From DATHVI01 sp035461385 (GTDB taxonomy: Bacteria > Actinomycetota > Thermoleophilia > Solirubrobacterales > 70-9), in contig DATHVI010000042.1 of assembly GCA_035461385.1 (NCBI GenBank), positions 1-64,000 on the forward strand: a stretch of DNA of 64,000 nt. The letters run 5' to 3'. Shown piece after piece: positions 6,878-16,200 of the stretch. Every line of letters begins with the position of its first letter. The stretch's first letter is position 1. Below the pieces are notes generated by a model. The model was not told where the DNA came from, ran no database searches, and saw only the letters and a list, made by a program, of their open reading frames with translations. The position numbers and the translations under genes are program-made.

Positions 6878-7732
6878 ATGGGGCGCGATCAGCTGAGGAC
6901 GGGGGCTTTCACGTGGCTCGGCGGCTTCGCGCTCGTCGTCTCGATCGTCCTCGTCGGGGGCGCGACGGCTGCCCCCGACCGGGGAGTGTTCGCACGGCAG
7001 GTCGTCGTCGACATCGAGGGCGATCAGGGGACCAAGGGCAGGGGCGTCGCCCGCTGCCCGAGGGGGGCCCGGGCGATCTCCGGTGGCTGGCATATGACCG
7101 ACCCAGAGGAAACGGGACTGGTCACGATCGCTTCGCGCCGGGTCGGCACGCGCCGCTGGGCTGTGGGGGCGATCCAGTGGACGAGCGACTCGTTCTTCAC
7201 CCATCTCGGCCCGACTGTGTACTGCGAGCGTGGTGCCAAGCGATCGCGACCCGTGTCGGCGACGGGATCGGTGCCCTCCGGCGAGACCGGTCGCGTCGAC
7301 GCGACCTGTCCGAAGGGCAGGAAGGCGGTCGCCGGTGGCTTCAAGGTCCCGACTACCTCCGACCTCAGCCGCGGCGGCCTGCCGATCGTCTCCCGGCGCG
7401 TCGGCCGACGGACGTGGCGGGCGGTGGTTTACGCGCCAACGCCTGAGGGCGCGTCGGTGACCGCGTACGCCTACTGCGCCAGGCGACCGGGCAAGCTCCG
7501 GACCTTCGTCGCCGGCAAGCCGACCAGGGACGTGGGTCGTCGCACTCAGGTGAGATCAGGCCGGTGTCCGAAGAGGATCGGCGCCCGAGCCGGCGGGTTC
7601 GCGATCAAGGACCGGACCGCCCCCCTGTTCTCGATCCCGGCGATCCGGATCGACCGCGGAGTCTGGGAAGTCGCGGCCCGCAATCTCGGTGGGCCGTCAA
7701 CGCGACTGCGTGCCCTCGCCTACTGCCACTAG
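6878..7732 (+). CDS. Exported protein with three Cys-containing repeats
   Basis: 284 residues. Residues 1-32 are a signal peptide or membrane anchor (hydrophobic core WLGGFALVVSIVLVGGATAA). The remainder is three repeats of about 75 residues. Each opens with a pattern like 'ARCPRGARAISGGW', 'ATCPKGRKAVAGGF' or 'GRCPKRIGARAGGF' and closes with a 'YC' pair ('PTVYCERG', 'YAYCARRP', 'LAYCH'). One Cys at each end of a unit suggests three disulfide-closed beta modules. I know no characterised function for this arrangement; it is probably an extracellular or wall-associated protein. A TACCCT sequence 9 bases before the ATG may give a very short leader. Confidence 0.8.
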   Translation: MGRDQLRTGAFTWLGGFALVVSIVLVGGATAAPDRGVFARQVVVDIEGDQGTKGRGVARCPRGARAISGGWHMTDPEETGLVTIASRRVGTRRWAVGAIQWTSDSFFTHLGPTVYCERGAKRSRPVSATGSVPSGETGRVDATCPKGRKAVAGGFKVPTTSDLSRGGLPIVSRRVGRRTWRAVVYAPTPEGASVTAYAYCARRPGKLRTFVAGKPTRDVGRRTQVRSGRCPKRIGARAGGFAIKDRTAPLFSIPAIRIDRGVWEVAARNLGGPSTRLRALAYCH

Positions 7733-7835
7733 CCCAGCCAGCTGGGCCACAGAGGCCGGACCTGTCGATGCACGCTATCGGGGCGCCTCCTTCGCGACCG
7801 GGCGCAACGCCGGCGTCCGGGCTCTCTGACCGGGC
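7733..7835. other. Intergenic before the DUF2283-like frame
   Basis: No gene or clear regulatory site seen. An in-frame TGA at 7827-7829 closes the frame just before the DUF2283-like sequence. Confidence 0.35.
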
Positions 7836-8240
7836 ATAAAGATCGACGGCCACTACGATCGCGAGGCCGACATCGCCCGGCTTCGCTTCGAGGGCTATGA
7901 CCCCGCACGCGTCCGGGGTGAGGAGGTCGACTTCGGGTTGCGCGAGACGGATTCGGTGACGGGCGAGATCGTCGCCCTCGAGTACTGGAAGGCGAGCGAA
8001 ACCCTGCCGGCGGAGCTGCTCCGGATGCTTCCCCAGCCGCCGGTCGGCGTCCCTGGCTTGACCGTGGTTCGGAGCCGCTGCGCGCTTGCCCTCTGCGCCG
8101 ATGACCGGGCGCGCCGGGTCTGCACGCGGACGCATGCGGATGTGGCACGGGAAGGCGGGCGCCGACCAGGTTGGGATCGCCGCTCACGCGGCTGCGGTGT
8201 GTGCCCACGCGCGAGCGGCAACGCGGGCGGCGGGTCGTAG
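7836..8240 (+). CDS. DUF2283-like small protein lacking a canonical start codon
   Basis: From 7836 the frame reads I-K-I-D-G-H-Y-D-R-E-A-D-I-A-R-L-R-F-E-G and continues 'EEVDFGLRETDSVTGEIVALE' and 'ELLRMLPQPPVGV'. This is the usual length and pattern of a DUF2283 protein (about 70 residues). The expected initiation codon is ATA (7836-7838) with a TGA three codons upstream, so there is no ATG, GTG or TTG at the N-terminus; the first is a TTG at 7938, inside the domain. After about 8065 the frame runs on to 8240 with low-complexity sequence. Either an ATA start is used, or a point mutation has silenced the gene. Confidence 0.5.
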   Translation: MKIDGHYDREADIARLRFEGYDPARVRGEEVDFGLRETDSVTGEIVALEYWKASETLPAELLRMLPQPPVGVPGLTVVRSRCALALCADDRARRVCTRTHADVAREGGRRPGWDRRSRGCGVCPRASGNAGGGS

Positions 8241-8409
8241 TTCCCCGCGCCGGCGCTCGCGGACTACTACGGTTTGCGCGCCGCCGAGGCCGCTGTAGCT
8301 TGACGCCAGCCACGACGGGGCTCGGGTCGGGCCTCGATCAGAAAGGGTGCAGTTGGTCATGCGCGCGATGAGCGAAGCCGCCCACGGTCGAGCGAGGAAG
8401 AAGGCGCCT

Positions 8410-10065
8410 ATGGGGACTCGCGGGGGGCTCTGCTGGGCGCTGGCCGCGGTGATCACGATCGCGGTTGCGCCGGCGGCTGGCGCGGACACGTTCTGCGTGG
8501 ACCGCGAGGGCTGCGTCCCCGGTCCCACCCACAACTTCACCACGATCCAGCAGGCGGTCGATGCCGCCGACGCGAACGACCCGCCGTCGCCCGAGCCCGC
8601 CAGCCGCGACAACATCCTCGTCGGCGCAGGCGTCTTCCACGGGGCGGTGGACAACGGGTTCGACAACCCGGTGGACATCGTTGGCTCTGGGCCGCGTACG
8701 GCAACCGGCGGCACGCTGATCGAGCGCGATCCCGGCAACAACGTACGAACTGTGGCGATGAGCACCTCATTTGGCAGCGTCGCCGCGAGCACCATCCGGG
8801 ACGTGACCATCCACGTGCCGCCCGGGACTAACAACACTGGCCTCCAGAGCGCGGGCGACGCGGAGAACGTGACGGTGACCGCGGAAAGCGCCCTCTCCAG
8901 CGGCGTGGGGATCTCCGTCAACGGCAACGGCCCCACCACGGTCCGCAACGCCGAGGTCGACCTGCCTGGGACCGCCGTCGGCGTTCGGCTGCACCTCGCG
9001 AACCTCAAGGGCTCGTCGGTGAAGGCGAGCACCGGCCTCCAGGGGGACGGCACGGTGCATGGGTCGACGATCGACGCCAACCTCGGGGCACAGTCCTCGG
9101 GCCTGAAGCTCGAGGACTGCGTGATGCGCATCTCCGGTGCAGACGGGATCGCGCTGAGCGCGGTCGGGATCGGCGTCAACGTGTTCAATCGGGTCACCGC
9201 GCGGCACGTGACCGTCATCGGCGACTCCGACCCGACATCGCTGGCGGTGCGCGCAGAGGCGGAGGGCACGGCTAGCTCGGACAACTCCGCCGACGTGGAC
9301 ATCCGCAGCTCGATCCTGCGCGGGTTCGCCAAGAACTTCAAACGCAGCGCGACCAATGCCGGAGGCCACACCGGCACCGCGAACATCACGGTCGCCTACT
9401 CCAACTACGACTCCTCCATCCCCGTGGACGACAACGGAGGGCCTGGCAGCTTCAATGAGACGACGCCGGGGGGCAACACCTCGGCAGACCCGGGCTTCCG
9501 TTCAGCGACCGACCTCCACCTCTCCGCTGGCTCAGCGCTCATCGATGCGGGCGATCCTGCTTCTCCGAGCGTGAGCGACTTCCCACCAGACTCCACCGTC
9601 GACTTCGATGGTCTCCCGCGAAAGGTCGACGGCGACCGCGACGGCGTCGCCCGGGCAGACATCGGGGCGTTCGAGATCCAGGACACGACCGCACCGACGA
9701 TCATCCTGAAGGGCAGGAAGATCCAGAGGGGCGCGAAGCTGGTGAGGGTGAAAGTGACAAGCGACGAGGCCGCCGACGTGGTGGGGAAGGGACACGTCAG
9801 GGTCCCGGCGGTGACGGCCGGAAGCTCGTCGGCGGGCGCCACGAAAACGAAGCGCTTCAAGCTCCGGGGCCAGACGAAGCCGATCGCCGCCGGCGAGACG
9901 ACGACGCTCGGGCTGGGGCTGAAGAAGGTGGCCAAGCGGCGGACCAAGCGGGCCCAGGCCGAGGGCAAGACGGCCAGGGTCAGGGTCACGGTTCGCGTCA
10001 CCGATGCTGCCGGGAACGAGGCATCAGCGAAGCGCAAGGTCAAGCTGAAGGCGAAGAAGAGGTAG
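8410..10065 (+). CDS. Exported right-handed beta-helix protein
   Basis: 551 residues from the ATG at 8410, chosen because it gives a clean signal peptide (MGTRGGLCWALAAVITIAVA, cleavage near AAGA-DTF) behind GGAAGAAGG. Earlier GTG and ATG codons would add about 20 charged residues. The mature part starts 'FCVDREGCVPGP' and 'HNFTTIQQAVDAAD', the entry pattern of parallel beta-helix (polymorphic outer membrane/choice-of-anchor-Q type) proteins. Many short Asn/Thr/Gly-rich turns follow, up to 'ADIGAFEIQD' near residue 440. The last 100 residues are Lys/Arg-rich with Ig-like strands ('VRVTVRVTDAAGNEASAKRKV'). It is probably cell-surface attached. No catalytic residues are identifiable. Confidence 0.85.
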   Translation: MGTRGGLCWALAAVITIAVAPAAGADTFCVDREGCVPGPTHNFTTIQQAVDAADANDPPSPEPASRDNILVGAGVFHGAVDNGFDNPVDIVGSGPRTATGGTLIERDPGNNVRTVAMSTSFGSVAASTIRDVTIHVPPGTNNTGLQSAGDAENVTVTAESALSSGVGISVNGNGPTTVRNAEVDLPGTAVGVRLHLANLKGSSVKASTGLQGDGTVHGSTIDANLGAQSSGLKLEDCVMRISGADGIALSAVGIGVNVFNRVTARHVTVIGDSDPTSLAVRAEAEGTASSDNSADVDIRSSILRGFAKNFKRSATNAGGHTGTANITVAYSNYDSSIPVDDNGGPGSFNETTPGGNTSADPGFRSATDLHLSAGSALIDAGDPASPSVSDFPPDSTVDFDGLPRKVDGDRDGVARADIGAFEIQDTTAPTIILKGRKIQRGAKLVRVKVTSDEAADVVGKGHVRVPAVTAGSSSAGATKTKRFKLRGQTKPIAAGETTTLGLGLKKVAKRRTKRAQAEGKTARVRVTVRVTDAAGNEASAKRKVKLKAKKR

Positions 10066-10186
10066 CGCGTTCGGCGCGAGGGTCGCGCGCTCCTCCCGTG
10101 CGCGAAACGGAGCACTGCACAGCACCCCTGGTCGAGCAGCTCCACCGAATCGTTGAGGAGCGCTCAGGTGGTGGAGTTCCACGCCG

Positions 10187-10718
10187 TCAGCGCGCAGCCG
10201 GAAACAGGTCCGCGTCGGGGTCTGCGACCCGGCTCAGTGACACTGTCTCTCGGGGGACGCCGCGAGCGCTGATCGTCACGGTCAGGTCCCCCTCCCGCAG
10301 GGCAGCGGCCCAAAGCCCTCGGGTGCCGCAAACCGAGACGGATCGCGGCTCGTCGTCGACTGCGATCGTCCGCCTGCGGGCGGGTCCGACGGCCCGCGAT
10401 CCGTCGGCATACCCGTGCGAGGGCTCCTCGTGGGCCCGCGAGGGCGCCGGCGGTGTAATCCGGTCGCCGATCGCGGCTGATCTCCAAGAGGGTGCGAAGC
10501 GCGCGCCTCGCGAATGCAGCCGGCCGTTCCGCCAACTCCATGCGTTCGACCTCGACCGCGGCAAGCGGATCGCCGCTCACCCGGTCCCACGCGCCATGGC
10601 CGACGGTGATGCTGCTCACCCGCCGCGATCCGTCGTCGCCCCAGATCTCCCCGTACCCGATCGCGCGCCCCTCCCAGTCCGCGATCGCGAACACCGGGAG
10701 ATCGGAGCGGGCGAGCGC
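10187..10718 (-). pseudogene. Frameshifted gene of unknown family
   Basis: Two minus-strand frames read like parts of one protein. Frame A (about 10450-10718) gives 'LARSDLPVFAIADWEGRAIG', 'YGEIWGDDGSRRVSSITVGH' and 'MELAERPAAFARRALRTLLE'. Frame B (10187 to about 10450) gives 'SVCGTRGLWAAALREGDLTV', 'TISARGVPRETVSLSRVADP' and a stop. Both have natural amino-acid composition, unlike the Arg-rich shadows elsewhere. A frameshift near 10440-10470 and no clear N-terminus suggest an inactivated gene. I do not recognise the family. Confidence 0.4.
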
Positions 10719-10944
10719 GGCCCGACGCCGAGGGAGCTGTATCTGCGAAAGCGACTGCGGTGGCGCTGCTGATAATCAAGAGCCCGCGACGTCCACCCGC
10801 TTCGAAGGCGAGGCAGGCCCGGATCGAATCGCTGCTCCTCTGCGCGACGACCAGCACCGGGCCCAAGCGCACCTCTGTTCGCGATCCGTCGACGGACGAC
10901 TCTGCGGGCACCCCGCGTCTGTCCGGCGCAGGTACGCTTCGGCC
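10719..10944. other. Intergenic upstream of nitroreductase
   Basis: No gene seen. GGTACGCT at 10931-10938 lies 6 bases before the GTG at 10945 and could be a -10 element for a nearly leaderless transcript. Confidence 0.35.
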
Positions 10945-11457
10945 GTGGACGCCTACCTCGCTGTAGCGAGCAAGCGCGACCAACGCGACTACGCCGGGAC
11001 GCCGGTTCCGGCGGAAGCGGTGAAGCGGATCCTCGACGCCGGCCGCATCGCCGGAAGCTCCAAGAACCGCCAGCCTTGGCAGTTCCTCGTGTTGGGGGAC
11101 CGCGGGCTGGTCGACCAGGTCGCGCAGGCCGTCTATGCGCCCCCGAACCTGCTCGGCGCCCCGCTGGTGATCGCAATCGTGGTCAGCGGTAGGGGTCCGG
11201 TCGCCTTCGACGCGGGACGGGCGGCCCAGAACATGATGCTGGCCGCGTGGAACGAGGGGATCGTCTCGTGTCCGAATGGAGTGGCGAACCGGGAGCGCAT
11301 GTCCGAGCTCCTTGGTCTCGACGCGGAATCGCAGGTGCAGATCGTGCTCTCGTTCGGCTATCCGGCGCGCCCGCGGGATCCGGAGATGCACCCACCCGAG
11401 GAGTGGATCCGCCGGGCGGACCGCAGGCCGCTCGATGAGGTCGCGCGGCCCCTGTAG
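10945..11457 (+). CDS. Nitroreductase-family flavoprotein
   Basis: 170 residues from a GTG at 10945 (MDAYLAVASKRDQRDYAGTP). The order of conserved elements is that of short nitroreductases: 'KRDQRDYAGTPVPAEAVKRI' (FMN phosphate-binding Arg region), 'AGRIAGSSKNRQPWQFLVL' (the SxxNxQPW motif), 'DAGRAAQNMMLAAWNEGIVS' and a C-terminal 'LSFGYPARP'. Such enzymes use FMN and NAD(P)H to reduce nitro groups, quinones or flavins. The substrate cannot be read from sequence. The family is often 170-220 residues, so this is near the short end but complete. Confidence 0.9.
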   Translation: MDAYLAVASKRDQRDYAGTPVPAEAVKRILDAGRIAGSSKNRQPWQFLVLGDRGLVDQVAQAVYAPPNLLGAPLVIAIVVSGRGPVAFDAGRAAQNMMLAAWNEGIVSCPNGVANRERMSELLGLDAESQVQIVLSFGYPARPRDPEMHPPEEWIRRADRRPLDEVARPL

Positions 11458-11538
11458 AAGCGGTCGTTCCGAGCGACGGACGGCGCTTCCCGTTCGCGCT
11501 CGAGCCCCTCTCAGAGGCCGGGTCAGAAGGACGAATGC

Positions 11539-11919
11539 TCAGGCGTCGGCGGGCTGGAAGAGCTCGATCGGATTGCCCGCGGGGTCCTCGAGCAGGATCT
11601 GGCTGCCGCCCCGCCCGGCGACGATCTCGTTGCGGAAGCTCGCTCCGGCCTCGCGCAGCGCCGCGACCTCGCGCTCGAGGTCTGAGACCTCGATCTGGAT
11701 GCGATTCCAGCCCCCGGGCTCGGGACGACCGCCCCCGGGCGTCGCCTGCCCCGCGCCACCCGCGCCGGGTCGATTGAGCAGGAGCCGCAGGTCGCCTCGC
11801 GAGATGATCGCGAAGCCGGGTCCGGGACGCATCTCGACGTCGAAGCCGAGCCGCTCGGCGTAGAAGGCAACCGCGGCGTCGACGTCGTCGGTGATGTAGC
11901 GAACGGTGACCGTGGTCAT
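11539..11919 (-). CDS. VOC-family (glyoxalase/bleomycin-resistance fold) protein
   Basis: 126 residues starting MTTVTVRYITDDVDAAVAFY. Two beta-alpha-beta-beta-beta modules are evident: 'VRYITDDVDAAVAFYAERLGFDVEMRPGPGFAII' and 'RIQIEVSDLEREVAALREAGASFRNEIVAG', ending in 'QILLEDPAGNPIELFQP', whose final Glu is the usual metal ligand. GGAGGAGCG precedes the ATG. It is divergent from a MarR regulator with a perfect palindrome between them, so it is probably regulated by that protein. The substrate is unknown; fosfomycin, lactoylglutathione and aromatic dioxygenase enzymes share the fold. Confidence 0.88.
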   Translation of the reverse strand: MTTVTVRYITDDVDAAVAFYAERLGFDVEMRPGPGFAIISRGDLRLLLNRPGAGGAGQATPGGGRPEPGGWNRIQIEVSDLEREVAALREAGASFRNEIVAGRGGSQILLEDPAGNPIELFQPADA

Positions 11920-11951
11920 TCCGCTCCTCCTTCGTTTACGCTGTCGGGCAA

Positions 11952-11972
11952 ACTGTTTATAGAATAAACAGT
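11952..11972. promoter_or_regulatory. Perfect palindrome, probable MarR operator
   Basis: ACTGTTTAT (11952-11960) and ATAAACAGT (11964-11972) are exact inverted arms separated by 3 bases. The site is AT-rich in a very GC-rich genome and lies in the 80-base divergent region between the VOC gene and the MarR-family gene. An 18-21 bp palindrome in this position is typical for MarR dimers. It is 27 bases before the MarR ATG, so it would cover that promoter. Confidence 0.75.
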
Positions 11973-11999
11973 ATCACGCCCGCACGGTACCATCGCAAG

Positions 12000-12515
12000 A
12001 TGCCCGGAGATCCCCCCGACGTGCCCGCATCCCCGGCGCGGGAGCTGAGCCGGCGCGTCGGCTTCCTGCTCGTGCAGCTCGGCACCCACGCGCATCGGCG
12101 CTTTGCCGAGCGCCTGGCCCGACTCGACCTCCACCCCCGGCACTTCGGAATGCTCAGCCACCTCGCCGCCTCCGAGGGAGGGTCCCAACAGGCCCTCAGC
12201 GTCGCGCTTGGGATCCACCGCAGCGCGGTCGTCGCGCTGGTCGACGACCTCGAGCGTCGTGGGCTCGCCGAGCGACGACGCGACCCCGGCGACCGGCGGG
12301 CCTACAGGCTCTACCTAACGCCACCTGGGCGCGAGATGCTTGCCGACCTCGAGCGCATCGCCGAGGAGCACGAAGCCGAGTTGCTGAGCGCCCTCGACGC
12401 ACCGGAGCGCTCGCAGCTGATCTCGCTTCTGCAGCGCGTCGCCGAGTCGCAAGGCCTGGCCGCGGGCGTTCATCCGAACCTGGAGCCGCGAGCGGGCGAC
12501 GATCACGCGGCGTAG
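12000..12515 (+). CDS. MarR-family transcriptional regulator
   Basis: 171 residues from an ATG at 12000. The winged-helix core covers about residues 30-125: 'LHPRHFGMLSHLAASEGGSQ', 'LSVALGIHRSAVVALVDDLE' (recognition helix), then 'RRGLAERRRDPGDRRAYRLYLT' (the wing with the typical DRR). The C-terminal helix 'LISLLQRVAESQ' completes the dimer interface. It probably represses itself and the divergent VOC gene through the palindrome at 11952-11972. The ligand is unknown. Confidence 0.92.
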   Translation: MPGDPPDVPASPARELSRRVGFLLVQLGTHAHRRFAERLARLDLHPRHFGMLSHLAASEGGSQQALSVALGIHRSAVVALVDDLERRGLAERRRDPGDRRAYRLYLTPPGREMLADLERIAEEHEAELLSALDAPERSQLISLLQRVAESQGLAAGVHPNLEPRAGDDHAA

Positions 12516-12569
12516 AGAGGCAGCAAGCCTCCACGCGCGATCTCGCCGAAGGCCTCCCTGGCGCGGCAT

Positions 12570-12758
12570 CTACGACTTGACGTATCGGGCCACGGCTTCA
12601 CGGGCAAGGTCGCTGAGCGTTCGCCCCTCCTCCCTCGCCCGGCGTGGGGCCGCCCGGTAGAGCTCCGGCGTCGCGCGAAAGCTGAGGCGCGGCGACGCGC
12701 CCGGGCCACCGAGCGACGGGCGCCCGACGCGGCGCCGCCTTGCCTTCGTGAGAAGGGG
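12570..12758 (-). pseudogene. Ribbon-helix-helix-like remnant with no start codon
   Basis: On the minus strand the frame closing at 12570-12572 reads 'PRLSFRATPELYRAAPRRAR', 'EEGRTLSDLAREAVARYVKS', the pattern of a ribbon-helix-helix DNA-binding/antitoxin domain (one strand, then two helices). Upstream the frame stays open to a TGA at 12759-12761 but has no ATG, GTG or TTG. No toxin gene is adjacent. It is probably broken; a rare start codon cannot be excluded. Confidence 0.45.
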
Positions 12759-12772
12759 TCATCGACAACCGC

Positions 12773-13135
12773 TCACGCGTGTGAGCCGGCTGTCGTCCGC
12801 CGGTGACGAGTTCTCACGGCCGCAACCGTCACCAGGATCAGGCCGGACGCGATAAGCGCTCCAACCGCGCCATCGCCCCAATCGAATCCCCTGGCCTCGA
12901 CGGCCGACGGCGCGCGCGGCGGCACCCTCTGGCCGAGCTCGGTCGGGGTACGCGAGTAAAGCGTCGTCGCTGCGCCGTCCTCCTCACCGGGCTCGCCGAC
13001 GGCCTGGGCGAGCTCGGTCGGGGTCCGCTCGTTCGGGCTGGCGCCGGACTGCGCGGCCGCTGCGGCCGGAGCCAGCGCCGCGGCTGCGAGTGCCGCCGCC
13101 AGCAACCAAGTGATCGTGTTCGGTGTTCGGCTCAT
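12773..13135 (-). CDS. Small exported, membrane-anchored protein with RTPTEL repeats
   Basis: 120 residues from an ATG at 13133-13135, chosen because GAGAAGGAGCGGAG precedes it; an earlier ATG adds 18 residues without a ribosome-binding site. Residues 1-27 are a signal peptide (WLLAAALAAAALAPAAAAAQ). Two copies of a short motif, RTPTELAQAV and RTPTELGQRV, follow about 35 residues apart. A C-terminal hydrophobic helix (VGALIASGLILVTVAAV) with a basic tail (RTRHRR) anchors it in the membrane. The body would face outward. I know no function for the RTPTEL motif. Confidence 0.72.
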   Translation of the reverse strand: MSRTPNTITWLLAAALAAAALAPAAAAAQSGASPNERTPTELAQAVGEPGEEDGAATTLYSRTPTELGQRVPPRAPSAVEARGFDWGDGAVGALIASGLILVTVAAVRTRHRRTTAGSHA

Positions 13136-13282
13136 CTCCGCTCCTTCTCCGGAGCCGCCCGATGCGGCTCGATCGGGCTCAGCCTTCACCCGGGCGGTAG
13201 ACGTTCAGCCCAACGACCGGTAAATGAGCGCCGTCGCTCGAGCGCTTCGCCGGGATCCGCCGCGCCGTGGATTCAGGCTGAC
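13136..13282. other. Intergenic
   Basis: No gene seen. It contains the ribosome-binding site of the small exported protein and, presumably, its promoter. Confidence 0.35.
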
Positions 13283-16200
13283 TCAGTGGCGCCCGAGAGC
13301 CCGCGCAAGGTTCGCGACCGCGGCTGCGAAGCGGTCCATCCGGAGGCTGCGGTAGCCCTCGAGCGCGCTCGCGGCGAGGTCTCCGGCGCGCTCCCGGTCA
13401 CCGCGGCTTCCCCGCGCCGCAAGCAGCCGCGCATAGTCCTCCTGCGTATGGGCGAGCCAGGGCCGGGCGCCGATCCGCTCGTTCGCTTCGAGACCGCCCT
13501 CGAAGTGACGCTCAGCGTCGACCCCGCGGCGCATCGTCGCGGCGAGAATCCCGAGGTAGCGTGATACCGACCCGATGCTGAGCTCGGGATAGATCACCGC
13601 GACGCGTTCGGCATACGGGAGCAGCAGTTCGTAGAGGGACGATGCGTGTCCCGAATCTGCGAGCGATCCGGCCGTCTCGGCGAGCAGACCGACGCCGACG
13701 AGCCACGCATTCTGGTCGAATGGCAAGCCCGCGAAGCCTTCCGCGGCGAGAGCTTCGAACGCCTGTTCCGCCTCACCCTGATGGCTCAGGTCGGCTGCGG
13801 CCGCCGCGAGCGCGCACTGCCACAGCTCGTAGTCGGGGTACTCGACGGCGGATCGGCGAATGACCGCCAGCGCCTCCTCGGGCCGGCCCTGCTCGCGCCG
13901 GAGCATGTACGACTGGACCGCGAACGCAACGCCCGCATTCCAGCTCAGCGCCTGCTCACCGAGTTCTCGCGCCTCCTCGATCAGCTTCTCCGCCGCCTCG
14001 AACCTGCCCTCGTGGAGCGCGAGGCGGGCGCGGCAAACCACCACGAGCCAGCGCTGGGAGGGCTGGCGCAGCTCGGCCGCGAGGCTCGCCATCGCCTCGA
14101 GCTCGGCCCCCGCCTTCTCGATCTCGCCGAGCTCGAAGAACCGCTCGTGCCGGTGCTCGTGGGCCTCGAGCACACGTTCCTTGTCCCCTGCCGTGGTCGC
14201 CATCTCGAGCAGCTCCGTCGACAGCGTCAGTGTCTCGAGGGTGTTCGCGGGCGATTCGATCGCCGGAATGTGGGCGTCGAGCGCATATGCAAGCGTCGCC
14301 GGATCGCCGAGGCGCCGAGCGATCTCGAGCGCCTCCCGACTGAGCCTGAACCGCCGCTCGGGCGGGAACCGAGTGCTGCGAAGTGGCCCGCCCGCGAGAC
14401 GCGAGAGCAACCTCACCCGCAGGGCGCTGTCCTCGTCCCCAATCGCTTCGAGGGCACGCTCGAGCAGCGGCACGAGCTGCTCGTCGTCCTGCTGGCGCTC
14501 CCAGATGATTCGGCCGCCGTAGCCGAGCGCGGCACGGGCCAGCCGCTCCCGAAGCCCGTGCTCGCCCGCAAGCTCGGCGGCGTCGCGGAAGGCCTGCTTC
14601 GCGGCTGGGGAGTCGCCGGCCCTCGCCCGCGAGTCGCCGAGCGCAAGCAGCAGATCGCAGCGCAGGCCCGGCCCGTCGGCGAGCGGCAGCGCCATCGAAT
14701 ACAGGCGCGACGCCTCCTCGTATGCGAGCTGGGAGGCGGCGCGGTCGCCCGCGCGGCGGGCGAACTCCACCGCCTCGCCGGCCACCCCGGCCGGCGCCGC
14801 GGCGACGTAATGGTGCGCGAGCTCGGTGAGATGAGGTCCAAGCTCGCTCGAGTACGTCTCGGCGAGCGCCTCGGCGGCACCACGGTGATGCTGCATCCTG
14901 CGCACCGGCGGCAGCTCCTCATACAAGGTGTCCCTGATCAGCGCATGCGCGAAGCGCAGCCGCGACGGTGATCCCGGCACCTGCTCGAGGATCCGCTCGA
15001 CCAACGCCTCGTCGAGGGACTCCAGCAGTTCGCCTCGGCCGAGCTCGCCGAGCCGCGCGAGCGGAGCGAGGGCGAACTCGCGGCCCAGTACCGACGCGAG
15101 CGTGAGCAGGTGCCGGCAACGCTCGGAGACGCGCCGCAGCCGCTGGTCGATCGCGGCCCGGACCCCCGGCGGGATCCGTCGATCGGCGTCAGGGTCGGCA
15201 ATGCGGCCTTCAGCCTCGAGCAGGCGCACCGTCTCGGCGACGAAGAGTGGATTCCCTTCCGTCTCCGCGTAGACAGCCTCGACCAGCCGGCGGGCCGGTT
15301 CGACCCCCGTCGACAGCTCGATGTATCTGGCGACGTCGGGCAGGCTCAGGCCGCCGAGCGAGATCTGCGTGACGCCGCGGTCCCTGACGAGCTCCGCCAC
15401 CGTCGAGACGAGCGGATCTCGCAGCGTCGGGGCGACGTCGCGAAACGCGCAGACGACGACGATGCGACTGCCGGCGAGCTCGCTAGCGACGAACCGAAGC
15501 AAGAGCAGCGAGGGCTCGTCGGCGGCGTGGAGGTCGTCGAGCACGAGGACGAGCGGGTGCGCGCGGGTGGAGCGGCGGAGGAAGGCGCTGACCGCCTCGA
15601 ACATGCGGAAGCGCGCGCCCTCCGTCTCAGGCGGCGGCGGCGAGACAGCGGCGACGGTGTCCCGCAGCTCGGGCAGCAGCTGGGCCAGCGCGGCCGCCTC
15701 GTCTGCAAGCTCGACCCGCAGCGCCTCGGGCTCGATCTCGCCCACGTACGAGCGCAGTGACTGCACCCATGGCCAGTACGCCGGGGCGCCACCCGCCTCC
15801 CAGCAGCGGCCAACGGCCACCCGCACTCCGCGCGCCCGAGCTGACTCGATCAGCTCATCGGCGAGTCGGCTCTTGCCGATCCCCGGCTCCCCGACCAGCA
15901 TCACCAGCCGCCCGCGTCCGGCCTCGGCATCCGCGAGGGCCCGGGCGAGCTCGGCGAATTCGCGGTCGCGCCCGACGAACGCGATCGTCGATCGCTCCGA
16001 CGCCGCCTCGGTTACGTCGCGGTGGTCGAGCGCGGGGTCCTGCGCCAGGATCGCGCGCTCCAGCCGCCGCAGGTCCGGGCCGGGCTCGACCCCCACTTCG
16101 TCGACCAGCGTCCCGCGCGTATCCCGGTAAGCCTCGAGTGCTTCGCTCTGGCGTCCCGAGCGGTAGAGGGCGAGCATCAGCTGCCCTCGCAGTTTCTCCC

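Noticed and set aside
12570..12758. Toxin-antitoxin module
   Set aside because: Only a ribbon-helix-helix-like remnant without start codon; no toxin gene on either side.
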